Source of the DNA: JAJTHC01 sp044348005
Lineage (GTDB): Bacteria; Cyanobacteriota; Vampirovibrionia; Vampirovibrionales; JAJTHC01
DNA: 64,000 bases
Reading direction: 5' to 3'
Assembly: GCA_044348005.1 (NCBI GenBank)
Contig: JBIKTR010000007.1
Span: 40,230-104,229, forward strand
The notes under the pieces are model-generated. The model searched no databases. It was not told the DNA's origin and saw nothing but the letters and a program-made list of their open reading frames with translations. Positions within the stretch are counted from its first letter, which is position 1, and every line of letters begins with the position of its first letter. Shown one piece after another: positions 1 through 8,121 of this stretch. The translations under genes and the position numbers were made by a program.

Positions 1-1607
1 TTAAACAAGTGCAAGGCCGCATTACTTTTAAACACATTCGCCCCCTGATGCGGTTCTAAATTACTGCCCCCACTCAAGCCCATCACCATGGCTTGCCAAC
101 GGCCTGTTTTCATGCGATCCACCAGCGTGTTGAACTCCACAGGTTGAAGGCTAAGCTGAATGCCCAAGGCTTTGTAGTCGTGCTGTAACTGCACCAAAGC
201 CGATTCACGATCGCTATTGCCTGAATTGGTCACCACCGTAAACGCCACACGATTACCACGATCGTCATAAAGCTCATGCTTGGCGTTTAATTGAAACCCA
301 TTAGCCTTTAAAAGGCTTTGCGCTTTTTTTAAATCATAGGGGTTTTGACGCGCCACCCCTTGATTCAAGTAAATGCTATTTAAGCCCATGCTACTAAGCA
401 AGGGGGTTCCCAGCCCTTTAAGCACATTTTCCACCATTTGCGGACGGTTTACCGCCACATTTAAGGCTTGGCGAAACCCCTTATTTTGAAACCACCGCAG
501 TACCATGGGATCTACAATAGGACGGCCGTTGGCGTCTTTTCGGGTATTCAAATTAAACGCCATAAAAGTGGTCCCATCCGCCGGCCCAAGATCCATAAGC
601 TTAAACGAAGGGGATTTCAAACGTTGCAAGCGCCCTAAGTTTTGCGGGGTGCCTGAATGCGTGTGCAAGGCCCCTTGTTCAAACAACAACTGAATGTTGC
701 TCATATCTTTAGCAAACGTCATGACTTCACGTTCCAAATACGGCAGACGCTCGCCCTGTTGATTGACCACATAATAATAGGGATTGCGTTTAAAAATAAT
801 GCGTTCTTTGGATTGATACTTTTCGAGCATCCATGGCCCGCAGGAAACGAAACGTTCAGGGTGTTGTTCGGCATCTTGAGTGGACCACGCCGCCCCAAAG
901 GCGTCTTCACCGCCCTTTTTTAGGATCGGTTCAAAAATATGCTTAGGGGCAATGGCTTGCCCTAAGTTCAGTAATAACGGCGAGTAAGGACGCTTGCTCG
1001 TCACTTCAACCGTCTTCGCATTGATTTTTCGCATGGTCGGAAAGTCACCATCCACTAGCAGGATGTCTCGCGTACTGGGGTTGCCCAAGCCTTTTTGAAT
1101 GATGACATTCCACGTAAATAGCAAGTCATCCACCGTGAGGGGATGCCCATCGCTCCATTTTAAACCGTTACGAAACGTCAAACGAATATGTGTTTTGTCA
1201 GGCAAAATGGTATACGATTTGGCCACCCACGGTACAATCTGCCCCGTATACGGATTGCTTTGCACGGGTTGACACGTCAATAAACTGGCGATTGACGAGG
1301 AGGTTCCGTCAAAGCTGGCCCACGGATTCAAGGTTTTAGGGCCTTCGCCCAAGGCGGCTTGGTACAAAGTGCCCCCAAATTGCCCTAGGGGGTAGGGGGA
1401 TTCGATGAGTTCTTCGCCGTTTAGGGTGACGTTCTTATAAAATTGGGGAGTGCTGGGACGATACGTGATAATTGGGTTCAAGCCTTCTGTTGAAAGCGCT
1501 TTAGAATGAGGCGTTTGAAACGTGGAAAACCCGTAAAGCAACAGGCCCCCTGTGATTAGCGCTATGAAGCCGACGCGTTGTAGGAAAGGGATCGTGCAAG
1601 TGTTCAT
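1..1607 (-). CDS. Peptide ABC transporter substrate-binding protein (SBP_bac_5 family), 3' end outside the window
   Basis: The frame stays open from an ATG at 1607 to the left edge, giving 535 codons without a stop, so the C-terminus lies outside the window. The N-terminus has a short polar stretch and a hydrophobic segment (FIALITGGLLLYGF) typical of an export signal; no lipobox cysteine is evident. The body matches the extracellular solute-binding family 5 (OppA/DppA): motifs such as LKWSDGHPLTVDDLLFTWN, the later GPWMLEKY and the FRQALNVAVNR segment are characteristic. The family captures oligopeptides or similar solutes in the periplasm for an ABC importer. No permease or ATPase genes are visible, so the substrate is undetermined. 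No strong Shine-Dalgarno precedes the ATG. Confidence 0.85.
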   Translation of the reverse strand, partial: MNTCTIPFLQRVGFIALITGGLLLYGFSTFQTPHSKALSTEGLNPIITYRPSTPQFYKNVTLNGEELIESPYPLGQFGGTLYQAALGEGPKTLNPWASFDGTSSSIASLLTCQPVQSNPYTGQIVPWVAKSYTILPDKTHIRLTFRNGLKWSDGHPLTVDDLLFTWNVIIQKGLGNPSTRDILLVDGDFPTMRKINAKTVEVTSKRPYSPLLLNLGQAIAPKHIFEPILKKGGEDAFGAAWSTQDAEQHPERFVSCGPWMLEKYQSKERIIFKRNPYYYVVNQQGERLPYLEREVMTFAKDMSNIQLLFEQGALHTHSGTPQNLGRLQRLKSPSFKLMDLGPADGTTFMAFNLNTRKDANGRPIVDPMVLRWFQNKGFRQALNVAVNRPQMVENVLKGLGTPLLSSMGLNSIYLNQGVARQNPYDLKKAQSLLKANGFQLNAKHELYDDRGNRVAFTVVTNSGNSDRESALVQLQHDYKALGIQLSLQPVEFNTLVDRMKTGRWQAMVMGLSGGSNLEPHQGANVFKSNAALHLF

Positions 1608-1815
1608 TGCTTTGTTCTGTCGATGTTTTACCGCCTTTGTTCGAAGGAAAGGGGCAGGGGTGAATAAGTGTATTGTATCATTTTTTTGAAAAATCGTGTG
1701 GACTAGCACAAAAAAAAGGCGCGCGGGTGTTTATGCTGGTATAGGACGGAAGAAAAGACAACCCATTTAGTAGCCATTGCATTCATCAGTAGCACACAGG
1801 GCAGGAGGACTTCAA

Positions 1816-1998
1816 ATGACTTCTATTACATCTCGTAATAGTTTAGCTGTTTCAAATCAACTCGCTTTAAATGCTACGGCGAATCAGCCCACAGCACAGT
1901 TAGCACAAGACCTTGAGGCGATACTAGCTAAGCGTGGGCCGGAAGATGTTACGGTCATTTTCGGACCCAATGGTCAACCATGGACTGTCACGGCTTAA
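1816..1998 (+). CDS. Small protein of unknown function (60 aa)
   Basis: I place the start at the ATG at 1816 because a strong Shine-Dalgarno (GGAGG at 1804-1808) precedes it by 7 bases; an in-frame ATG at 1777 has none. The protein begins MTSITSRNSLAVSNQ, is rich in Ala, Ser and Gln, and ends with an Asp/Glu-containing segment (EDVTVIFGPNGQPWTVTA). There is no signal peptide or membrane segment and I do not recognise a family. It lies 60 bases upstream of another small unknown gene on the same strand and is probably co-transcribed with it. Confidence 0.6.
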   Translation: MTSITSRNSLAVSNQLALNATANQPTAQLAQDLEAILAKRGPEDVTVIFGPNGQPWTVTA

Positions 1999-2057
1999 GT
2001 CCTTGTTTATGTAGAAGAAGAAGAACAATCAATTCAAACAAAGAAGAAGGGACATTT

Positions 2058-2522
2058 ATGATGACGATTAACAATTGTGGATTAGGATTTGGATACCCAT
2101 GTCAACCTGTAAAAACAGAAAGTTCAGCGGCGAATGGACTTGTAACTGTTGCTGGAACAGCTGCGTTGACGGCAGGGAGTTATGCCCTAGAAAAAAGACT
2201 CACCAATCCTGAACGATTTGCCGAATTAGTTACAAGTTCTAAGCCTCAAAGAACACTAGATCTGAGCCAGCTAAATCGTTTACAAAAGCCTCTGGCGCAA
2301 GCTAAATTTGGAGCCGAGCATTTCGGTAACTTTGTTAAACAGGCAGCAAACACGCCAGCGGGTAAGGGTGCATTAGCATTTACCGCCATAACTGCTTTAG
2401 GTCTTGGAGCTTTATCCGCTTGGCAAACTGATCGTAAGAATCAAAAAATTACAGAGAAACTTCAATTAGAAAATGGTTTTTTAGCCGCAACAATACCACC
2501 TATGTCAACTGACACCATGTAA
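2058..2522 (+). CDS. Unknown protein with two hydrophobic stretches (154 aa)
   Basis: Two consecutive ATG codons (2058 and 2061) follow a purine-rich AAGAAGAAGG element about 7 bases upstream, which decides the start against the upstream ATG at 1980. The protein has two Ala/Gly/Thr-rich hydrophobic segments, near residues 27-45 (GLVTVAGTAALTAGSYAL) and 105-123 (GALAFTAITALGLGALSAW). They could be membrane helices, separated by a polar helical region with many Lys, Gln and Leu. No family is recognised. It follows the 60-aa gene and is closed by a clear intrinsic terminator 50 bases downstream, so the two small genes form one transcription unit. Confidence 0.6.
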   Translation: MMTINNCGLGFGYPCQPVKTESSAANGLVTVAGTAALTAGSYALEKRLTNPERFAELVTSSKPQRTLDLSQLNRLQKPLAQAKFGAEHFGNFVKQAANTPAGKGALAFTAITALGLGALSAWQTDRKNQKITEKLQLENGFLAATIPPMSTDTM

Positions 2523-2572
2523 CGTCGTGGTTTAAGGAAATAATCGCATATTTTTTATGCCTCTATCTCATG

Positions 2573-2601
2573 CCGTCTTCCCGCAGAAGACGGTTTTTTT
2601 T
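2573..2601 (+). terminator. Rho-independent terminator
   Basis: An 8-bp perfect stem (CCGTCTTC / GAAGACGG) with a 5-base loop (CCGCA) is followed directly by eight T residues. It closes the pair of small unknown genes. Read on the minus strand the hairpin lacks a T-tract, so it serves the plus strand. Confidence 0.9.
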
Positions 2602-2621
2602 ACCCAACACCTGGGGATCCC

Positions 2622-3209
2622 TTACGCCATTACATTCAGGCGATTCGTTTGAAGGGGGGCTGTATTTGGAAAGGTTGAAACTTCTTTGGCCACAATGGGG
2701 GTGCCGGAGCTGTCGGTTTGGGCGTCTTCGGCAAATTCAATGGCGTACTGCGTGATTTTATCAGGCGAATCCTTCACGAGTTTGGACCATTCATCCACCC
2801 CAACGTAGGTTAAAAAATTCTTGAGGTCTTCGCCGTCCGCATATATACCGAGTCGTACATCTGTATTGGCAGGCGCAGTCGTCGCGTTCAGGGGGCTGGG
2901 AGGCTTAAGGGGGTAAACGAAGGAGGCATCCTGCCCAAAAACGCCGTTTCTCGTAGATTTTGGGGTGTCTACATACTTATAAATGGTTCTACCCACGTTG
3001 GAATCAGGTATAATATAGCTTAAATTATTGGAACTTTCCACGACGTTGGCATTTAAACTCAACTGGCCGTAAGGGTCATTAGTGGGCTTGTGTTCTGCCA
3101 AATGCGCTTGAACATCGGTGGCCTTGCCCACATACAGTTCAAACACACCATTACGTTGTAAAGCAACGGCCGAATTATTGGGGGAAACAGGGGATGACAA
3201 CATAACCAC
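2622..3209 (-). CDS. Probable exported protein of unknown function (195 aa), start uncertain
   Basis: The frame begins with GTG at 3209 or ATG at 3203, giving MVMLSSPVSPNNSAV. The frame stays open upstream and encodes a hydrophobic stretch (KVLQAFLISLGSVVMLSS) that looks like a signal peptide, but there is no ATG, GTG or TTG in it before the preceding in-frame stop, so the true start is unresolved. The mature region is Ser/Asn/Thr/Pro-rich with no family I can name. A segment VFELYVGKATDVQAHLAEH superficially resembles the YIG half of GIY-YIG nucleases, but the rest of the fold is not apparent. The gene is monocistronic and convergent with the small gene pair. Confidence 0.55.
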   Translation of the reverse strand: MVMLSSPVSPNNSAVALQRNGVFELYVGKATDVQAHLAEHKPTNDPYGQLSLNANVVESSNNLSYIIPDSNVGRTIYKYVDTPKSTRNGVFGQDASFVYPLKPPSPLNATTAPANTDVRLGIYADGEDLKNFLTYVGVDEWSKLVKDSPDKITQYAIEFAEDAQTDSSGTPIVAKEVSTFPNTAPLQTNRLNVMA

Positions 3210-3475
3210 AGAACCTAACGATATTAAAAAAGCCTGTAAGACTTTATGGAAGCAAAACTAAGAAAAAGAGTAAATGACATTGTGAAGGAATGAAGCTCTT
3301 AATTTAGTCTGTCATCATAATGGACTTTAAAGAAAACGTCAAGTTTTTTTTTAAAAGTGTTCGGTTTATTCTGTAACGAAGTGTGAAGCACCCTCTTGAA
3401 ATTAACCCGCCTTACGATACGTGATTCATCACCACAATCCTTCGCAAAAAACAAAAAAGAAAGTGCTTTAATTAA

Positions 3476-3862
3476 ATGTTCACCAATAGTACCTCTTCCA
3501 ATACACCCGCTCGTCATAGGCTTTTAAGCAGTGGAAGCTTGCAAGGAAAGGCGAGCCTTGCGGATTCTGAATACGCGGTGTTAGGGGCCAGCGATTGTGA
3601 AGGTCTACCTCCGCAAAAGCGTGAAAAACAACCCTCCTCGTCAGAACATATTTCCCTTGAAGACAGAGTAGAAATGTCTGCTTTGTCTGCAGAAGCCTTG
3701 AGTGAAGTGGCCACTTCTATGGAAGCGGCTATTTTAAGACCTTCGCCTAGTTTGACGCAAGCGTATCGGGTGCATCATCCCCTCAAACCCGAAATCGATG
3801 AATTAGGCACCAGCTTGGTGAAAAGCAATTGGTCGGTGTATTCTGCCAAGCTAATGTTGTGA
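3476..3862 (+). CDS. Hypothetical protein (128 aa)
   Basis: The frame begins MFTNSTSSNTPARHR and ends one base before the convergent aspartase stop. It is Ser/Glu/Pro-rich in the first half, with a predicted helical Ala/Glu segment in the middle (EDRVEMSALSAEALSEVA). There is no signal peptide, membrane helix or recognisable domain. The Shine-Dalgarno is weak (AAAGAAAG about 13 bases upstream). Third-position choice resembles its neighbours, which favours a real gene, but support is only moderate; the opposite-strand frames across the region are less convincing. Confidence 0.45.
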   Translation: MFTNSTSSNTPARHRLLSSGSLQGKASLADSEYAVLGASDCEGLPPQKREKQPSSSEHISLEDRVEMSALSAEALSEVATSMEAAILRPSPSLTQAYRVHHPLKPEIDELGTSLVKSNWSVYSAKLML

Positions 3863-3863
3863 T

Positions 3864-5327
3864 TTAACCCACATTCGGTTGGGTCATGCTTTCCACTGAA
3901 AGAATTTCGTTTAGGCGCGCTTCATCTAACTTGACGCCGAATTTGTCAGTAATGTCTAGTTCTAGCGCCACTTCACGCACCGTTTTACCTTCGCCTAACA
4001 CTTTTTTGGCAATTTTGGCCGCGTTAGCATAGCCAATAAAGGGATTCAACGCCGTCAACAAAATCGTGGAATAATTCATGCGATGTTCAATAAACTCTAG
4101 GTTTGGCTCAATGCCAGCGATGCAACGTTCCGCGTATTCACGCAAGCCGTTGGTCAACCACGTTTGAGATTCCGTGACTTTGATTAAAATCATGGGCATC
4201 ATCACGTTGAGTTGCCACTGCCCGTTTTGACAACAGAGCGAAATCGTGAGATCGTTGCCCTGCACCGCGTAAGAAAGTTGATTCATCAGTTCAGGCAAAA
4301 CAGGGTTGACTTTACCTGGCATAATGGACGATCCGGGTTGGAGGCTGGGGATGAGAATCTCGCCAATCGCTGTTTTAGGGCCAGAAGAATACAATTTAAT
4401 ATCTTGCGTGATTTTCTCTAGCTCAATGGCGACCGATCGCATGGCGGCGGAATAGTCGCTAAAATGCCCAAAGCTTGAAGTGAGCTGGAAGTAGTCTTTC
4501 GCCTGCTTGACGGGCATACCTGTGTATTCGGCCAGATACTTCACCACGCGCGGGCGATATTCCTTGTGAGTGTTCAGGCCTGTGCCTAGCGCAGAAGCCC
4601 CCAAGCCCAAGTAGTGAAGGTTTTCGGCAGCGGCTTCTACCTTTTGGCGAGCATCGCTTAAGGCGTTGGCATAAGCACCAAACTGTTGACCCAGCGTCAA
4701 CGGCACGGCGTCTTGCATGTGGGTGCGTCCGCAAATTAGCACATCTTTAAACTCAAGCGCTTTTTTTTGGAAGGTCTCTTCCAGCAATTTAATGCTGGCC
4801 ACCAGTGCAGGATGCTTCTTCAAAAACGTCAAACGCAAGACGGTGGGGGTGACATCGTTGGTGCTTTGCCCAAAGTTGGGGTGATCGTTGGGGTGAACAG
4901 GCGTATACGTGCCTTTTTCACCGCCGAGCAATTCATTCGCCCGATTCGACAAAATCTCGTTGCAATTCATGTGATTGCTGGTGCCTGTTCCGCCTTGGTA
5001 CACATCCACAATAAATTGATCGTTGTAGCGACCTTCAGCCATCTCGTCGCAGGCTTGAATCAGGGCATCACCGATTTTGTCGTTGAGTTCGGCGTTGGTG
5101 GGATCCAACAAGCCGAGTTCTTTGTTGACTTGTGCGGCGGCTTTTTTAATTTGGCTAAACGCCCAAATGGCTTCGGGGTATTGTTGAGGGGGCGTAATGC
5201 CTGAAATGGGGAAGTTTTCGGAGCCTCGTAGGGCTTGAATACCGTAGTAGGCGTTGGCAGGCACGTTCCGTTCGCCTAGGGAATCGTTTTCTAGTCTAAA
5301 ATTTTCTTCAAGAACAGTCTGGCTCAT
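3864..5327 (-). CDS. aspA: Aspartate ammonia-lyase
   Basis: This enzyme reversibly deaminates L-aspartate to fumarate and ammonia in the cytoplasm. The 487-residue protein has the N-terminal signature DSLGERNVPANAYYGIQALR typical of aspartases rather than fumarase C, the conserved GTSNHMNCNEI segment near residue 118, GRTHMQDAVP near 210, and the fumarate-lyase active-site loop GSSIMPGKVNPV near 335. Length matches the family. The ATG at 5327 is preceded by GAGAGGAAG at a good distance. The gene appears monocistronic, convergent with the 128-aa gene on its 3' side. Fumarase is the main alternative, but the N-terminus argues for aspartase. Confidence 0.92.
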   Translation of the reverse strand: MSQTVLEENFRLENDSLGERNVPANAYYGIQALRGSENFPISGITPPQQYPEAIWAFSQIKKAAAQVNKELGLLDPTNAELNDKIGDALIQACDEMAEGRYNDQFIVDVYQGGTGTSNHMNCNEILSNRANELLGGEKGTYTPVHPNDHPNFGQSTNDVTPTVLRLTFLKKHPALVASIKLLEETFQKKALEFKDVLICGRTHMQDAVPLTLGQQFGAYANALSDARQKVEAAAENLHYLGLGASALGTGLNTHKEYRPRVVKYLAEYTGMPVKQAKDYFQLTSSFGHFSDYSAAMRSVAIELEKITQDIKLYSSGPKTAIGEILIPSLQPGSSIMPGKVNPVLPELMNQLSYAVQGNDLTISLCCQNGQWQLNVMMPMILIKVTESQTWLTNGLREYAERCIAGIEPNLEFIEHRMNYSTILLTALNPFIGYANAAKIAKKVLGEGKTVREVALELDITDKFGVKLDEARLNEILSVESMTQPNVG

Positions 5328-5442
5328 CGTTGGAACTTCCTCTCACGAATTTAAACACCCCTCTATGCTAACGTAAAGAAGGCATCTAGGCAACGGCTTT
5401 TTTGGGTATTGTGAAAAGGCGTTGATTCGTGTGGCTTATGGT

Positions 5443-6270
5443 CTAAAACAGGTCTAGGGGATTCGCCTCCTCACGGACACCCTGCCCCAACACAGGCGCT
5501 TGGGGTAGGCTAAACAACGGCAATTGTGCCGTTGTTTCAGGGTTGATCCCACAGACTTGGCTAAAGCTACAATACTTGTCAGGGCAAGCAGAAGGCAAGG
5601 CAAAACGCTTTTCCGCCAAAATACGAGCCAACACCTGCTTCAACAGACCTTCCGTTTCAGCGATGTAGTCGGCATCAATCGCGACGGTGTACATCTTCAC
5701 CGCTGGCTGGCGATTCGTTCGCACATCCACATAATAAAAGTGCATTTCCAGCGATTCGTCCACGCCTAAGGCGTCACGCATGTGCCAAATGGCGTAACTG
5801 TACAAGCGGGTTTGCCAAGCGGTGGCGTAATCGTGAGGAACCGCCGTGCCTGTTTTCCAGTCAATAATAGCAAGCGATCCGTCATAGAGGCTGATGCGAT
5901 CGATACGCCCTGTGAGGGTGATAGGCGAAACATCACCCACAGGAAAGGGCAGGTAAAACGCGTATTCGCTTGCCACAACAGGGGCTTTTGCAATGGGGTG
6001 TTGAATCAGTGCTTCAAAATGGGCGTAAATGTTAGCTTTGATTCCCACCTTGAAGTGTTCATAGGGAAGGCCTTTGGCGTGAAGATCCATGAGGGCATGG
6101 ACGGATTTGCCGAGTTCAAAGTTGCGCTCATCACTCAACCAGCGTTGTTTTAGCACGGTTTTGTAGTAGAACTGGGCGTGGCATTTGTCCCATTCTTTCA
6201 GCTGATTCACCGTCACCATCCAAGGGTTTTCGGCAGTAGGGGTAAAGGGTTGAATGGTTTTTAGTGTCAT
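5443..6270 (-). CDS. PD-(D/E)XK nuclease, RecB/AddB/Cas4-like, with a four-cysteine Fe-S motif
   Basis: The 275-residue protein carries the PD-(D/E)XK core: FELGKSVHALMD (helix with the conserved His), TGRIDRI (catalytic Asp), AIIDWKTG (D-x-K) and a downstream Q-x3-Y helix (WQTRLYSYA). One Cys lies near the N-terminus (WDKCHAQFYYK) and three near the C-terminus (SACPDKYCSFSQVC). This is the arrangement of the iron-sulfur staple in AddB and Cas4-type exonucleases. It probably acts as a DNA exonuclease in recombination or repair. The start is the ATG at 6270, preceded by AAAGGTGA at 7 bases; an upstream TTG at 6291 is less likely. It sits 106 bases downstream of recR on the same strand. No CRISPR array or other cas gene is visible. 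Confidence 0.8.
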   Translation of the reverse strand: MTLKTIQPFTPTAENPWMVTVNQLKEWDKCHAQFYYKTVLKQRWLSDERNFELGKSVHALMDLHAKGLPYEHFKVGIKANIYAHFEALIQHPIAKAPVVASEYAFYLPFPVGDVSPITLTGRIDRISLYDGSLAIIDWKTGTAVPHDYATAWQTRLYSYAIWHMRDALGVDESLEMHFYYVDVRTNRQPAVKMYTVAIDADYIAETEGLLKQVLARILAEKRFALPSACPDKYCSFSQVCGINPETTAQLPLFSLPQAPVLGQGVREEANPLDLF

Positions 6271-6376
6271 CGTCTGTTCACCTTTAAGCAAAGGGGGGTT
6301 ATCAATGGCATTTTATCATATAATAACCCAATAAAGTCACCCAAACCTGCAAGACATGAGGCATTTTTGAAAACCC

Positions 6377-7000
6377 CTAATTCAACAATTGACGCCCTTC
6401 TAACGCGCGAGACAACGTCAACTGATCGGCATAGTCTAAGTCCCCGCCCACGGGCAACCCATACGCAATACGCGTGACTTTGACGTTATAAGGCTTTAAC
6501 TGCCGGGCCATGTATAAGCTCGTCATTTCGCCTTGCGTACTCGGGGGTAAGGCAAATAACACTTCAACGGCTGAACTGCCGTGGGTGTGACACAACGCCT
6601 GAACGCGATCCAGCAAGGTGCGAATGTTAAGCGCTTCTGGGCCAATGCCTTCCATTGGGGAAAGTACGCCCCCTAGCACATGGTACTTGCCCTTAAAGGC
6701 TTGGGTGCGCTCAAGCGCATAGACGTCTTGCGGGGCTTCCACCACGCAGAGCAACGCATCGCTGCGGTGAACATCGGTACACACCACGCAGGGTGACGCC
6801 ACACTCCACTGGTGGCAGTGGGTGCATTCATGCACGTGGGCTTTGGCATCTTTAAGGCCTTCAATCAAGCGATGCGTTTTTTCTTCAGGGGCTTGTAGCA
6901 TGTAAAACGCGTAACGCTGGGCGGTTTTAGGCCCAACACCAGGGAGCTGTTGAAAGGCTTCAATAAGTGCGGCAAGCGGGGCAACAAAGGTTTGAGTCAT
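6377..7000 (-). CDS. recR: Recombination mediator protein RecR
   Basis: RecR acts with RecF and RecO to load RecA at gaps in single-stranded DNA. The 207-residue protein has the family layout: an N-terminal helix-hairpin-helix (LPGVGPKTAQRYAFYML), a four-cysteine zinc finger (CTHCHQWSVASPCVVC), and a Toprim domain with CVVEAPQDVYALE followed by HVLGGVLSPMEGIGP. Length matches the usual ~200 residues. It is followed by the PD-(D/E)XK nuclease gene on the same strand. dnaX and ybaB, frequent neighbours elsewhere, are absent. Confidence 0.96.
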   Translation of the reverse strand: MTQTFVAPLAALIEAFQQLPGVGPKTAQRYAFYMLQAPEEKTHRLIEGLKDAKAHVHECTHCHQWSVASPCVVCTDVHRSDALLCVVEAPQDVYALERTQAFKGKYHVLGGVLSPMEGIGPEALNIRTLLDRVQALCHTHGSSAVEVLFALPPSTQGEMTSLYMARQLKPYNVKVTRIAYGLPVGGDLDYADQLTLSRALEGRQLLN

Positions 7001-7119
7001 GGCATAGGTTTCTCGTTAGGGGAAGATGTGCTTATTATAAACCAAATATGCAAAACCAACTCAAACAAACAGTCGAAGGGAGTGCTTGAGGGGGCTGGCT
7101 TTCTTTCACTGCGCTTTTT

Positions 7120-7128
7120 TGCTATAAT
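7120..7128 (+). promoter_or_regulatory. Extended -10 promoter for panB
   Basis: TGCTATAAT is a perfect extended -10 element (TG-n-TATAAT) placed 52 bases upstream of the panB ATG, with no good -35 hexamer at the usual distance. Confidence 0.6.
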
Positions 7129-7179
7129 CAACTCTGTTGTTTACGGAAATGGAATCCCACAACCCGAAAAGGAAAAGCC

Positions 7180-8118
7180 ATGTCTATTCACCACCCCCCT
7201 GAACAAGACCTTCGAACTCCCCTTACGCCTGATGGATCCTTATACACCCCCAAAAAAGTGACCGTCAAAAGCTTGAGGCAGTTCAAAAACCGTCAACAGC
7301 CCTTTGCCATGCTCACCGCTTACGACTATTCCACCGCCAAGTTGCTCGATAAAGCCGGCATTGAAACCCTGCTCGTGGGCGATTCCTTGGCGATGACGGT
7401 TTTGGGCCATGCCAACACCCTTAGCGTGACGGTCGAGGAGATGCTCCACCATGTAAAAGCCGTTAAACGAGGCGTTCAACGAGCGTTTGTCGTGGCGGAT
7501 ATGCCCTTTATGTCCTACCACATCCACCCAACGGAAAGTCTTCGCCATGCAGGGCGCTTTATTCAAGAAGGTGGGGCGGATGCCATTAAGCTTGAAGGCG
7601 CCACAACCGAAACCCTTCAATTGATTGAACGCCTGTCGGAAATTGGGATTCCTGTGGTGGGGCATTTGGGGCTGACCCCGCAATCTTTATTACAGTTAGG
7701 GGGCTATGGCATTCAAGCCAAGACGGCTCACAGCGCTTACAAACTCATTCAAGAAGCCCAAGCCCTTGAAAACGCTGGATGCATCGCCCTAGTGCTTGAA
7801 ATGGTGCCGAATGAAGTCGCCAAACTCACCACCGCCCGCTTGGATATTCCCACCATTGGCATTGGCGCAGGCCCTGCGTGTGATGCCCAAGTGCTGGTGA
7901 TTGACGATATTTTAGGGCGATACAGTGACGTTCAGCCTTCCTTTGTGCGTCGCTATGCCCCCGTGGGCGAACTAACACAACAGGCCGCTCGGCAATTTCG
8001 TCAAGACGTCATTGAACATCACTTCCCCCACCCTGAAGCTGAAAGCACGCCCATGGAAGAAGGCGAGTGGCTTACCTTGAGCCAAATGCTCGATTTACAC
8101 CACGGACGCCTGACGTAA
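7180..8118 (+). CDS. panB: 3-methyl-2-oxobutanoate hydroxymethyltransferase
   Basis: PanB transfers a hydroxymethyl group from 5,10-methylene-tetrahydrofolate to 2-oxoisovalerate to give ketopantoate, the first committed step of pantothenate/CoA synthesis. The 312-residue protein shows the conserved MLTAYDYSTAKL, LLVGDSLAMTVLGH (metal-binding Asp), VVADMPFMSY, GGADAIKLEGA, VVGHLGLTPQS and PTIGIGAGP segments of the TIM-barrel family. It has an extra polar N-terminal extension of about 25 residues compared with typical PanB. An AAAAGGAA Shine-Dalgarno precedes the ATG. It is probably transcribed with tlyA, which begins 3 bases after its stop. panC and panD are not in the window. Confidence 0.95.
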   Translation: MSIHHPPEQDLRTPLTPDGSLYTPKKVTVKSLRQFKNRQQPFAMLTAYDYSTAKLLDKAGIETLLVGDSLAMTVLGHANTLSVTVEEMLHHVKAVKRGVQRAFVVADMPFMSYHIHPTESLRHAGRFIQEGGADAIKLEGATTETLQLIERLSEIGIPVVGHLGLTPQSLLQLGGYGIQAKTAHSAYKLIQEAQALENAGCIALVLEMVPNEVAKLTTARLDIPTIGIGAGPACDAQVLVIDDILGRYSDVQPSFVRRYAPVGELTQQAARQFRQDVIEHHFPHPEAESTPMEEGEWLTLSQMLDLHHGRLT

Positions 8119-8121
8119 ACA

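Noticed and set aside
2622..3209. GIY-YIG nuclease
   Set aside because: Only the short LYVGKATD-like segment fits. The first GIY strand and the downstream catalytic Glu context are not convincing and the protein looks exported.
3299..3517. 72-codon frame on the minus strand
   Set aside because: It has no ribosome binding site and biased composition from A/T-rich intergenic sequence, and it overlaps the more plausible gene at 3476.
5443..6270. cas4 of a CRISPR-Cas system
   Set aside because: No array or cas gene is in the window, and the link to recR favours a repair nuclease.
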